From Iris pallida (Eukaryota; Streptophyta; Magnoliopsida; Asparagales; Iridaceae): a stretch of DNA of 64,000 bases. Each line of letters begins with the position of its first letter. Within the stretch, counting starts at the first letter, position 1. The stretch covers positions 37,119,331-37,183,330 of the forward strand of contig JANAVB010029819.1 in assembly GCA_029216955.1 (NCBI GenBank), given 5' to 3'. Below are positions 47,226 to 57,339 of the stretch, one piece after another. The notes beneath the pieces are model-generated. The model worked only from the letters and a program-made list of their open reading frames with translations, had not been told where the DNA came from and did not search any database. The position numbers and the translations under genes were made by a program.

Positions 47226-48480
47226 CTTATATTTTGACTTGGTTCCTTCTAAGTCAGTACCTCTTACTCCTACAGAGCGTAGATTGGGTAAGCCTAGTCT
47301 GAAATATGTTCGAATTTGGGGTAGTCCAGCACATGTGTGAATGGAAAAGCAGATAAGTTGGAATCTCGTACAAAAGTACACTTGTTTGTAGGATATCCAA
47401 GAGGAACGAAAGGAGGTTTATTTTATAGTCTTAAGGATCAGAAGGTCATTGTTAGCACTAATGCCCGATTCTTAGAGGAAGACTATGTAATGAACCATAA
47501 ATCCACAAGTAGAGTTGTTCTAGAAGAACTAAGAGGTGAGACACCAAATACTTCAGTACCAATAGTACAAGAGGATGAACCATAAGTAACTGCACAATGT
47601 GTCACAAATGTTATACCACAACTGATAGTGCCTCGTCATAGTGGAAGGGTTGTGAGACAACTTAATAGATATATGTTCTTGGGAGAGTCGTCAGACTTCG
47701 TCCCTGAGGAACAAGATTATGATCCATGTACCTACAACGAAGCACTCCAAGATAAAGATGCAGAGTCTTGGCAAAAAGCAATGATATCTGAAATAGAATC
47801 TATAGATTCCGATCAGGTCTTGGAGCTTGTAGAACCACCTATTGGTGTAAAAGTTATTGGATGCAAGTGGGTCTATAAGAGAAAAAGAGGATCAGACGGT
47901 AAGGTTAAAACCTTTAAAGCTCGGCTTGTTGCAAAAGGTTTTACTCAAAAAAGGGTATCAATTATGAGAAAACATTTTTGCCAGTAGCAATGCTTAAGTC
48001 TATCCAGATTCTTTTATCTATTGCAGCTCATCTCGATTATAAGATTTGGCAAATGAATGTCAAGATAGCTTTTCTTAATGAAAGTCTTGAAGAAGACATC
48101 TATATGAAGCAACCAGACGGGTTCATTGAAAAGGGCCAAGAGCATCTTGTTTGTAAGCTCAAGAAGTCCATTTATGGACTTAAGTAAGCTTCCAGATCTT
48201 GGAACATGTGTTTTGACCAGGTGATAAAATCCTATGGATTTGATCAATGTCAGGTTGAATCATGTGTATACAAAAAGTATGACAGAAACGTGGTGGTATT
48301 CCTAGCACTTTATATAGATGACATCTTCCTCATTGGAAACAATATGAAGGTGTTATCTGATGTAAGGATATGGTTATCCAAACAGTTTGATATGAAGGAC
48401 TTGGGAGAAGTAGACACATCCTTGGGATCAAAGTTCTACGAGATCGCAAGAAAAGGATGTTAGGCTTGTCCCAAGCTTCC
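47226..48480 (+). pseudogene. E4 integrase tail and reverse transcriptase (decayed)
   Basis: After a frameshift: KLESRTKVHLFVGYPRGTKG, VSTNARFLEEDYV, RYMFLGESSDFV, then RT with SWQKAMISEIESIDSDQVLE and VIGCKWVYKRKRGSDGKVKT. A further frameshift lies near 47960. Then follow MNVKIAFLNESLEEDIYMKQ, KLKKSIYGLK with TAA at 48185, and LYIDDIFLIGN (the catalytic Asp pair near 48317). Confidence 0.87.
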
Positions 48481-49250
48481 TATATCGATACTGTACTAAC
48501 TCGTTTTAGCATGTAAAATTCTAAGAAAGGTTTCTTATTAGGCATATAATTGCTCTATCAAATGAGCAGTATCCGAGGACACCTAAAGATATAGAGAATA
48601 TGAAAGCAGTTCCTTATGCTTCAGCAGTAGGAAGCTTAATATATGCAATACTATGTACGAGACCAGACATCTGCTTTGTCATTGGCATGGTCAACATATA
48701 TCAGTCTAATCCAGGACAAGAGCGCTAGACTACCGTAAAGCATATTTTAAAGTACCTGAAAAGGAATAAAGAGTATATGCTAGTTTACAAGGCAGATAGT
48801 TTAGTTCCCTTGGGGTGTACAGACTCAGATTTTCAGTCAGATAGAGATTCTAGGAAATCTGCCTCAAGTTATGTATTTACTTTGGGAGGTAGAGCCATTG
48901 TGTGGAGTATCAAGCAAAAACGTATTATTGATTCCACCATGGAAGCCGAGTATGTGACAGACTCTGAGGCAGCCAAAGAAGCGGTTTGGCTCAGAAACTT
49001 CCTGTTGGACTTGGATGTGGTACCTAGTTTATCTAAGGCTATTACACTTTATTGTGATAATAGTGGTGCAGTTCCAAACTCGAAGGAACCACGAGCCCAT
49101 AAGATAGGTAAACACATTGCGCGCAAGTACCACCTGATACGAGATTTCGTAAAGAAAAAAAGTTGTTGTGATCAAGATAGCATCAGCCGACAACCTAGTT
49201 GATCCCTTTACAAAGAGCTTACCAGCTAAGGCTTTTGATATTCATGTTGA
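48481..49250 (+). pseudogene. E4 RNase H (decayed)
   Basis: After several frameshifts: AVPYASAVGSLIYAILCTRP, then CTDSDFQSDRDSRKSASSYV (first Asp), STMEAEYVTDSEAAKEAVWL (Glu), LYCDNSGAVPNSKEPRAHKI (Asp) and ARKYHLIRDFV. The end is frameshifted near 49160, with NLVDPFTKSLPAKAFD-like wording up to about 49240. Confidence 0.87.
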
Positions 49251-49284
49251 TAGAATGGAAGTCAGATGTGTAACAACATAGCTT

Positions 49285-49351
49285 TAAGTATAAGTGGGAG
49301 ATTTGTATAACAGTATACTAAAAAGCAATACTTTGAGTATAAGTGGGAGAT
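49285..49351 (+). other. Polypurine tract of E4, duplicated
   Basis: AAGTATAAGTGGGAGAT occurs at 49286-49302 and again at 49336-49351. After the first copy stands TTGTATAACAGTATACTAAA, which resembles the LTR start; after the second comes the true LTR. Only the second is next to the LTR. Confidence 0.85.
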
Positions 49352-50610
49352 TGTTAGGGTTATATACTAAAAGCATCACTTTTGTATTAACTTTATTTTC
49401 TTAAATTTGAATGAGAATCATATGGAAAAATTTGCATATTGTATTTGTTGTAAGTGTTATTGCAAATATCTGATATTCTATATTGTAGATAATATGGTGT
49501 ATGGTGTCACACAGAAGATCATATTATCAGTTTCCTATGGAATATATAAATAGTTCACAACCTAGATGGACTTAAATAATCTATTGGAAAGATTGTAGTA
49601 TAATCTGGTATTAGTCTATCTTGACTATAGGTTTACACTAGCACACTTTGTGTGTATTGAATAGGACCACTTGAGGTTGTTCTCTTTATACTGACTACAT
49701 AAGAGAACAAATATCTCTGTTATTATGGATGCTTGTGCTCTTAATCCGAATATAATAATAGACATGTATATGCAGTATGTATTATTTTCTCATAAAAGAG
49801 TGAGATTTATTATGGGTCAACAACCTCTATAAATTGGGTAATAATATTGTATGTATGATGGGCTGTTGATTATAAAAGGAATCCATGTTCCGATACATCG
49901 GGTTGATGTCCCCTTAAGGAGCTCATAAGGATTGTCATGTAAGCCCTACAGGTGGATTATATCCGACATGATAAATAAAGTTGAGTGGTACTACTTAAGG
50001 ATAAAAGATGTCGATCAATATAGTTGTCAATAACTTAATTTGATCGACGAACATTTGATATCTTAACATGGAAAGCCAAACGAGCATATAATGAAAGGAG
50101 CCCACAATCATAATTTGAGATTAGGAAGGTAGTACAACAATAGCTCTTTAGTGGACAAAGTATTGTTAATGGGCCTGGGTTGTGTGTTCGGGCTGAACAT
50201 GGGATACCCAGATCCGTTAGAAGACCTAATCCTAATTTCTCCTCATGGTCCCTGCCGTAGCCTTATATATATCCTCTATTATCTTGCTTTCATAATCTTA
50301 TTAAAAAATAAGGAGCTTTATCTAAATTTGTGATTCACGTAAGAAGAGAAAGGGAGGGCTGCCAAGGAGAAGAAAAGGTTGGAAGATCGTCGCCCACACG
50401 ACGTCCAATCCGAGAAAGGAATACATGTAGAAGATCTTGGGGTCGTGACTGCTCGAGGTTGCTGGATATTGTCTTTTTCTTTCCATCGTAGGTATAATTC
50501 GTGAACCCTAGTTCTGCTATAAAGGGTTAGAACACGTCTTAGATCTGTTAAACTTCTATCGATCAATACGCATACCAAACTAGAGGTCCTGGGAATCTCC
50601 AGTTCTATCA
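49352..50610 (+). repeat. E4 3' LTR (1259 bp)
   Basis: TGTTAGGGTTATATAC to TTCTATCA, followed by the TATGT duplication. It preserves the uninterrupted E5 site (CGAGCATATAATGAAAGG, 50081-50098) and the LTR half lost on the 5' side. TATATATCCTC near 50263 may be its TATA box. Confidence 0.93.
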
Positions 50611-50615
50611 TATGT

Positions 50616-51301
50616 AACGTTGTCCCGGACAAAAATTCATTCCTTTGTCCTTGTTTGGGTGTAGGAACGGATTGTTGTTCTGAGGACAGACTACGAGTTC
50701 CAGTTGGTGATGCAGGTATTAGTGGATGTCAGGATGACTGTGATGATTATTGGTTATTTAGCTACATTAGTTGATGGATTGATGCCTTATATTCTGTAAT
50801 CGTGCATTGGTACCGCACGATCCTTACCCTCATTTACTGCTGTTCATGCATGTTGTTCTTGTTATATATTTTTATCCTGCTGGTTTTCTTCGCCCGCCCT
50901 TGAGCCTTCCTTTATGGTACTTGCTGCAGTTGGCCTGACCAACCCTGGATTGTTTCCAGATTGCCAGTGACCGACCTATAGATCTTCCACATCCGACTTG
51001 GAGGACGTGCTTCAGTTCCAGACCATGTAGGAACTGTGGGAAGGTATTCTTGTCTACATTATTTCTTATTGTAGACTTCGTGGTTATCATATGAGTATTT
51101 CCTGCTTTTTATATGATTATTCTTCTTATTGTTACTTCATTGTTATTGCATGTGGATATGAGATCAATTTAGGCGATAGATTGATTGCATGCTAGGATAC
51201 CCAACAAGACTGACAGCCATGACCATCGTATGATGTCTTCGTACCTCATACGGTATAGTTGGCCTACGTCCGTCCCCGTATTCTGGTACTGGGGCATGAC
51301 A
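50616..51301 (+). repeat. E3 3' LTR, last segment
   Basis: AACGTTGTCCCGGACAAA to CTGGGGCATGACA, matching 22412-23098. Confidence 0.9.
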
Positions 51302-52884
51302 GTTCTATTGTTCTGTTGTTGGAACTCTATGCATCTGTACTATGCAGTGCAGACTCTGCGGACTTCTGTTGTTAGTACTATATGTTTCTGCACTATACTC
51401 TGCAGACCATGCAAACTTCTTACTTCTGTTCAAGTTGGCACTATGCAATATTGCATTTAAGACTTTATTTTTGCAGTCTGCACAGGCTTCTGTTGTTGGT
51501 GTTCTATGTTTATGCATTATGTAGACTTTGCACTTCTATTGTTGGCACTCTATGTTTATGCACAACATAATTTACAAACTTCTGATCAAGTTGGCACTTT
51601 GCAGTATTGTGTTTCAGACTTTATTTTTGTAGTTTGCACTATGTAGCTCAAGTTGTTGGCACTTATGTTTGATAATGTAGCCTTACCATAATCAAAGTGG
51701 TAAACTTTCTGCTGTATAATAAAGTTTAAATGTTTTATTCAATTATAACTTGCTAACAAATATGAAGAAAGTTGGCAATAATGAGGTGGTGTTAGTAGTG
51801 GACAAATACTGCAATGTATCTAATGTTGCATAACTCGCCAATTTGAGCTTTCAAACTTCAATACTTGTCAATCTGTAGGTTTATTTTGCAGCAAGATATT
51901 CATTGGATTGGTCTACTTGATGATCATTCAGAGCAAATCTGTGGATGTTGTTTTTTTGTCAATATTTTGCAGCAAAGTATTCCAGTATAGGTTTATTTTT
52001 TGGCAGCAGGGTTTATTTTGCAGCAAGGTTTATTCAGAGCAAATACTTGTCAATGTGTAGGTTTATTTTGTAGCAAGTTTATTTTGCAGCAAGGTGTTCT
52101 AGTGACAGTGAGTGTAACTTATGTGAAACAATATAGATTTGTCCCTTTTTTGCTTGTCAGTGCTTCACTAGATCTCCTTTTTTTGTTGCTAATCAAAATT
52201 TGAATATGCAGTTTGGAATGGATGGAACTATGGAAGTGCCCGTTGAGGAAGAAAATGTAATATATGGATGCTGCTTTTGTGGAAATGTAACAGGTGGAAT
52301 GTATATAACTTATATTATTTGTATTACTTGTATAAGAATCTACATAAGAATCATTCCATATATAAATTGTATTATCATTTTATATGTAACTTGTATTATT
52401 TTTATAACTTGTATTATTTGTGTAACTTGTATTATTTTATCATGTAGCATTGTAGCTTGTATTGTTTGTATAAGAATCGGTTTGTATATCACTTTTATTA
52501 TCAGGTTGAAATAATTTGCAATATGAAATTATGAATGAGAATTTGCTATATGTTTTTAAATAATTATGAATATAACTTGTATTATCATTTTGCATGTAAC
52601 TTGTATTATGAATCTATTGACTTTGCTGCATGTTTTTAGTAAAAAGTAAACTTTTATATATTTGTATAAGAAGCCCAACTGTAGGCCAGGTCCATTAACA
52701 TTAAAATGGCCCAACCGAAAAAATCGAATTCAACCGAATAACCGAACCGATTTAGTTCGGTTCGGTTTTGTTCGGTTGTGACACATTTAGGTTCACTTTC
52801 GGTTTACTACTTCGAGAATTCGGTTAATTCATTTTTTCATAATTCGGTTCGGTTGGAAACGAATTAACCGAATGCTCACCCCTA
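51302..52884 (+). mobile_element. Probable hAT-type non-autonomous element, right part
   Basis: The right end (52700-52884) is dense in CGGTTCGGTT/AACCGAACCG words and stops with TGCTCACCCCTA, a common terminus of plant hAT MITEs. No matching TAGGGGTGAGCA start is seen between 51302 and 52700, so the left part probably lies beyond E3, outside the window. The interior has loose repeats: ACTTCTGTTCAAGTTGGCAC (51422) and ACTTCTGATCAAGTTGGCAC (51579) start two ~60-bp copies; GTTTATTTTGCAGCAAG-like words recur five times at 51880-52100; TGTAACTTGTATTATTT recurs at 52290-52620. No transposase is recognised. Confidence 0.5.
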
Positions 52885-53307
52885 ATCAAAATACACGTGT
52901 ATGATATTTCACTTACCTAATTGGCAGGCATATTTGCAAGAGAAATCTTTTGTTAAGGCCTAGCCCAATCTCAATTATCTAATTATAACTAATCTTTCCA
53001 CTTTTTATCCGATAGGACTAAACTTTGTAATCAAATTCCTTATAACGAATTTGAAGGCTTAACTAGATGCAAGATATAACAAACAATATCCACCTTAGCT
53101 TCATCTGACCGAGTCCGAGTAAACAACATATCCAACATATTATCATATTGATCTATTACAAAAAAAAATTGACATACGTTCATCCGTACCATTATTGGAT
53201 GCCAACCACACATCTTGCTCCACCTTTGACTACATGGTTAGACCCACCCTTGAAGCCAATCCGTATAGTTCCTCTTGTGGGACTGGGTTTGATCCAACTT
53301 TCCTTAA
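52885..53307. other. Unassigned sequence between the hAT-like end and E6
   Basis: No gene or repeat recognised. It is AT-rich, with GAGTCCGAGT and TTGATCCAACTTTCC words. The end of this stretch is the E6 target site. Confidence 0.6.
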
Positions 53308-53312
53308 CCTCC
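53308..53312. repeat. Target site duplication of E6 (left copy)
   Basis: CCTCC here and at 61987-61991. It fixes the E6 ends at 53313 and 61986. Confidence 0.85.
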
Positions 53313-54606
53313 TGTAGAAGCATGGAAAAGAATAGTGATTCTTATGCGGCCCAGAATCAACATGAAACTCCATGCGGCTCAAAACTTGGGGAGTTTCATG
53401 CGGCTCAAAATCCTTAGGAACTTCATGCGGCTCAAAAAGCCTCATGCGGCTCAGAAAGCTCCCTGCGGCCTTATGCGATTCAAAAAAAAGTCTGCCTATA
53501 CAGCTGGCCATTATTACTCTGGCATAAAGGCGACAGCTCTGACAGAAATGATGGCTCTGACATAAAAACGAGACGTGACATGCTTCTAAAAAGACGAGAA
53601 AATCTTTATGATATCTGGCACAATTCACAGATTCCAAAGAAAGTTCTTTATGCGGATCGCCCATGCGACCTTCATGCGGCTCAGACATGAGGCCACTCTC
53701 ATGCGGCTCGGACATGAAACAACTCTCATACGGCTCGGACATGAGACAACTCTCATGCGGCTCTGTCATGAAGCCACTCTCATGCGGCTCGGTCATGGGA
53801 CAACTCTCATGCGGCTCTGACAGAAAGCCACTCTCATGCGGCTCGGTCATGAGACCACTCTCATGCGGCTCAGTCATAAGACCACTCTCGTGCGGCTCAG
53901 TCATAAGACTACTCTCATGCGGTTCAGTCATGAGACCACTCTCATGCGACTCGGTCATGAGACCTCCCTCATGCAGCTCAGTCATAAGACCACTCTCATG
54001 TGGCTCGGTCATGAGAAAACTTTCATGCGGCCCGATCATGAGACACTCTTCATACGGCTCGGCTATGGGGCGGTCCTTCATGCGGCTCAGCCAGGATGCA
54101 TCATTCATGTGGCTCGCCACAGAGTAGCAGTTGAGACACGTGGCAGAAATTGACCAAGTCTTAACAGTTCAGATTTAGTGCAACAAACAGATCATGATCA
54201 ATCTTAACCAATCCCCAGCTGCCCACTTCTCGAGGCACAGTTACATGGATGTAGTCCAAAATTAGCCACGTGGTTGTACACCCCCATTACTCATAAATTC
54301 CTGTAAATAGCAAGGTGCTATTCCCTTGTACACACACACACACAGAGACATACAGAGAGAGAGAGAAAGCATTTCTTTGCCAGAGCCGAGGTTGCGTTCG
54401 ATCGTCCAAGGAGTAAGGCAGAATTGATAGCACTTTTTCGAGCCTCTACCGTCACCCCCCAGAATCAAAACTAAACAATTGTACTTAGATTGCTTTTCCT
54501 ATGTTTTGTTCCTAGGCTCTCTTTTGTACAAGCGAGTTTGTAATTGTAAGTTAAAGTTCAGTCCTCCTATAAAACTGTTCTGTTCTACGACAATCAATAG
54601 CAAACA
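53313..54606 (+). repeat. E6 5' LTR (1294 bp)
   Basis: TGTAGAAGCATGGAAAAG to CAATCAATAGCAAACA. Against the 3' LTR it lacks about 675 bp between the first ~25 bp and GATTCTTATGCGG (53337). It has five ATGCGG-centred words at 53343-53450 and then the 27-bp array. The 3' part (54180-54600) is transcript leader-like with CACACACA and GAGAGA runs at 54330-54365. The minus-strand open frame through the array (53230-54120) extends outside the LTR and is repeat-derived. Confidence 0.85.
53674..54130. repeat. 27-bp minisatellite in E6 5' LTR, about 17 units
   Basis: Units start ATGCGGCTC and contain GGTCATGAGACCACTCTC. They begin every 27 bp exactly from 53674 to 54052 (15 units), then after one 28-bp step at 54080 and 54107. 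Because 27 is divisible by three, several frames stay open on both strands (9-residue repeats such as MTEPHESGL on the minus strand). Confidence 0.95.
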
Positions 54607-54609
54607 CGA

Positions 54610-54629
54610 TGGCAACTCTGTTAGGGACT
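54610..54629 (+). other. E6 primer binding site, tRNA-Arg-like
   Basis: TGGCAACTCTGTTAGGGACT, three bases after the LTR. Intact Ogre/Tat elements have a similar TGGCGACTC-type site. Differences are transitions, as expected from decay. Confidence 0.65.
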
Positions 54630-55015
54630 AACTTCTCCACTGCTGAAAAGTTGGTGACGTAATCGAACGCAGCCAAACTCGGCTCCACGCAACAGATGTT
54701 GGTTGTTCGTTTCAACCAGCAAGCGTTTGAAGAGATGCTCTCCGATGGGAGCGCTAGCCCCATCCAGAAGCGAGCCGGCCCAAAGAATGCCCGCAGGGAG
54801 TGGAGGCCCAAATTCGTTTCCCATCCCCAAGCTCTAAAAAAAGTGTTCTCTGTTGCCGAAGATGGTGAAGAAGACTCACATGCGGCCCCACTTCAGGCCG
54901 TAGAGGACCCTGCTGTCCTCAAGTCCGACAAAGAAAAACACTACGATACTGGACTTGTGGGAGCAAATGGGAACTCTATGCGGTCCATGAAGAAGCTGCA
55001 TAAGGGTGCCAGACG

Positions 55016-55210
55016 CATAAAAATGCTCATGCGGCCACCAATCCCTGCCGCATGCAGAAGGCTCATGCGGCCACCAATCATAGCCGTATGCAGAAGGCTC
55101 ATGCGACCACCAATCCCAGCCGCATGCAGAAGGCTCATGCGACCACCAATCCCAGCCGCATGCAGAATGCCTATGCGGCCACCAACCCTAGCCGCAGGGA
55201 GATGACCTAT
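55016..55210 (+). repeat. 36-bp tandem repeat in E6 gag, five units
   Basis: Units like ATGCAGAAGGCTCATGCGG plus CCACCAATCCCAGCCGC encode 12-residue units (MQKAHAATNPSR and variants). The frame is kept, as the unit is divisible by three. Confidence 0.93.
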
Positions 55211-57339
55211 GCGGCATCCAGTCCTAGCCGCCGGCCATCTGCTCTCTATGGCTCGGGTTCAGTCTTCGACCGCCTCCCATGCGGTCATGACACCAGAAGC
55301 TCCAATGAGAATATGCCATATTCTATGCGGCACAGTTTGGACTCTTCCTACTATGTGCCATCGGGTGCTAGAGTAAAGAAGTCTAGGACAGCGCGGGCTC
55401 GTCGAGCTCAGTCAGCTGTCCCAATCTCTGACCATCAGAGAGTCCCGCAAACTGTTATGCGGGCCTATGATGGAAAGTTGTACAGAACCGCCCGTGTCCA
55501 GCCCCCGACGACAAACGGACAGGGTGGTTCCCAAGAGTCTCCCAACAATAATCGAGGGCAAGTGCTTTTACTAGCCCCGCATCAGGGAGCAAACATGATA
55601 CCAACGCACTCGTGTGCTCGGGATTCCCGGGCCCACAAAATGAGTGTAAAGGCTGATCGAGATATACTTGACTTGCGAGATGTGATTCTTTACAAGCGCA
55701 AGGAAAGAGAAGAAACCTTGGTGTGCAAAGAGTCCTTTTATAGACATCACTGCACTCAAGTCATTGTCAACTGCTGTTGCAACAAGACAGTAGTACAAGA
55801 GGACCGGCAGTCCATCTTCAAACGACTGCAGCAGCCAGGACCGGTCCTAGAACAAAGTTCGGGAGACGAGGCGCTTCCTTTCGCCTCCTGTAACTCTGCC
55901 CGGAAGGTCCCTATCGGTAAAAGAGGAAAGAAAATAAATACCTCCAGCCCGATGATCTCAACCAGTATGGCCAAGAAACTCTCATCTGGGGGGTTGTCTA
56001 CAGCCGTCACAGAGGGGGTTTATCAAGGTACCCGCTCAAAGAAGAAAGCCTCATCACTTGGAGATTCGTCATCTGTATCCCTGGGGGTAGTTGGAGCTGG
56101 GGATGGCACTCCTTAGAACATCCACAACAATCTGATGTTCCAAGAAGATGAACCTGGGGAAACAATCCCCCCAGCAGATACAACAGAGTCTGACGTCCCT
56201 GAAGATGTCCACAAATCCCAAGACGAGGCAACCTTCTATGCAGGGGTGGTACCTCCTCCGAGTCTGAACCAGAGGAGAACATTCCTACATACCCCGACGA
56301 CTTCTATGTACAAGGTTATAATTCGGAGGGCACATCTTCTACAATGCCTTCCACCTCTTCTCACGTGACGACAGTATTCATGACTGAGAATGATCAAGAC
56401 GGTCCCAGTGATCGGCAGTGCCTCGACACTCTCGAGGCCATACTTTATACCTTGGTTAAGTCAGTGGACGAGATCAAGGCGGCCCTACCAGCTCTACAAG
56501 TAAGGATACCTGGTGAAACAAGCTTGGGTTCCGCCGCCAATACGGACTCAAACACGACCGCACCAACCTCGGACGATAATCCACCCGGAGTATCGGCTCC
56601 CACTGCTGCGAAAGAGGCCAGGGAGGCGAGAAGATAAGTCCAGGAGCTCCGGGCAATGTTTTACGCCCGGGAAACCTCTCAGGACCTCAGGATACGACAG
56701 CCGTATCCCGCTGCATGGAGAGATGTCCCATTTCCTCCATGATACAAGCCATTCAATATTAATCCATATGACGGGAAGACCTCTGCAAGCCGGTACATGA
56801 CCTACTTTGAAGTCACAACAGACCATCTGCCGCATGATGATGCCATCCTCACGAGATTGTTCATTAGGGCATTATAGGGGATCGCATTCGATTGGTACCG
56901 CAACTTGCCGGATAACTGCATCCATTCCTTTGCCGGCTTTAAACATATGTCCCTGGAAAGGTTCTACGAGGTGGGAAAAGATGTGACAATGTCAACCCTC
57001 ATGGACGTTGTCCAAGGAGAAAAAGAGCTGACGAGGAACTATATTGAGCGGTTTCGTCAAACCGCGATGAAATTGCCCTCCGGTAACCCGGACTCTTCTT
57101 TAATTAAGATCTGCCAAAAGAGGCTGCTCCCCACAATCAGCCTCTGGATGGACGAAGATCAATATAAAGACTAGAAGGCCTTCATCATCAGCGCTACTAG
57201 CGCAGAAGCAAAATTGAAGAAGGCTCGCCAACTGGGGCTGCATATCTCGGATGTAGAGGATAAGAGCAAACGTCCTAATACCATCAACAACAACAACGAC
57301 AAGTTCCTCAAGAAAAATTATGACTAAACAATATCTTCC

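Larger units (their letters stand above)
34888..50610 (+). mobile_element. E4: Ty1/copia retrotransposon, decayed, invaded by E5
   Basis: Flanked by TATGT (34883-34887 and 50611-50615); the partner E3 LTR has a single TATGT at 22407-22411. Own parts: 5' LTR start 34888-35635, leader 44709-45343, gag-pol 45344-49250, and 3' LTR 49352-50610. The order gag, protease, integrase, RT, RNase H is that of Ty1/copia. E5 and a deletion have removed the rest of the 5' LTR and the primer site. I do not assign a lineage. Confidence 0.9.
18348..51301 (+). mobile_element. E3: giant-LTR element without coding capacity, host of H1, E1 and E4
   Basis: The E3 LTRs pair as 18348-23098 with 24820-25372 plus 32094-34887 plus 50616-51301. 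The interior is 23099-24340. The first 0.48 kb of the 5' LTR lies left of the window, beyond H1. The full LTR is about 4.5 kb, starting TGTCACCTCC (24341) and ending GTGACA (23098) or ATGACA (51301). No gag or pol is seen. The right flank is GTTCT; the left target duplication is out of view. The two LTRs differ visibly at roughly one base in fifteen over the parts I compared, so E3 is older than its passengers, which agrees with the nesting. Confidence 0.85.
54609..57330 (+). pseudogene. E6 gag (Retrotrans_gag, Tat-like), frameshifted
   Basis: The first ATG (54609) overlaps the primer site; TAA follows at 54660. One frame runs to about 55205, then another from about 55052 to 56116 and a third from 56344 to 57330. 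N-terminal part: MLVVRFNQQAFEEMLSDGSA, a five-unit 12-residue repeat (55030-55210), and basic stretches such as VKKSRTARARRAQ. C-terminal part: the capsid-like domain YPAAWRDVPFPP, NINPYDGKTSASRYMTYFEV, then GIAFDWYRNLPDN (the Retrotrans_gag signature, about 56880-56920) and YIERFRQTAMKLP. Stops at 56637, 56743, 56876 and 57172 break it. No zinc knuckle or protease follows. Confidence 0.82.

Noticed and set aside
52192..52199. ATCAAAAT, same as the 8 bp after the hAT-like terminus at 52884
   Set aside because: It is not followed by a TAGGGG-type terminus, so it is probably chance in AT-rich DNA.
53230..54120. A 296-codon minus-strand frame with repeated MTEPHESGL units
   Set aside because: The open frame is a by-product of a 27-bp array; it runs out of the LTR through its 5' edge and has no partner domain.
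53674..54130. CRISPR-like regular repeats
   Set aside because: Units are contiguous with no unique spacers; this is a minisatellite in a plant LTR.
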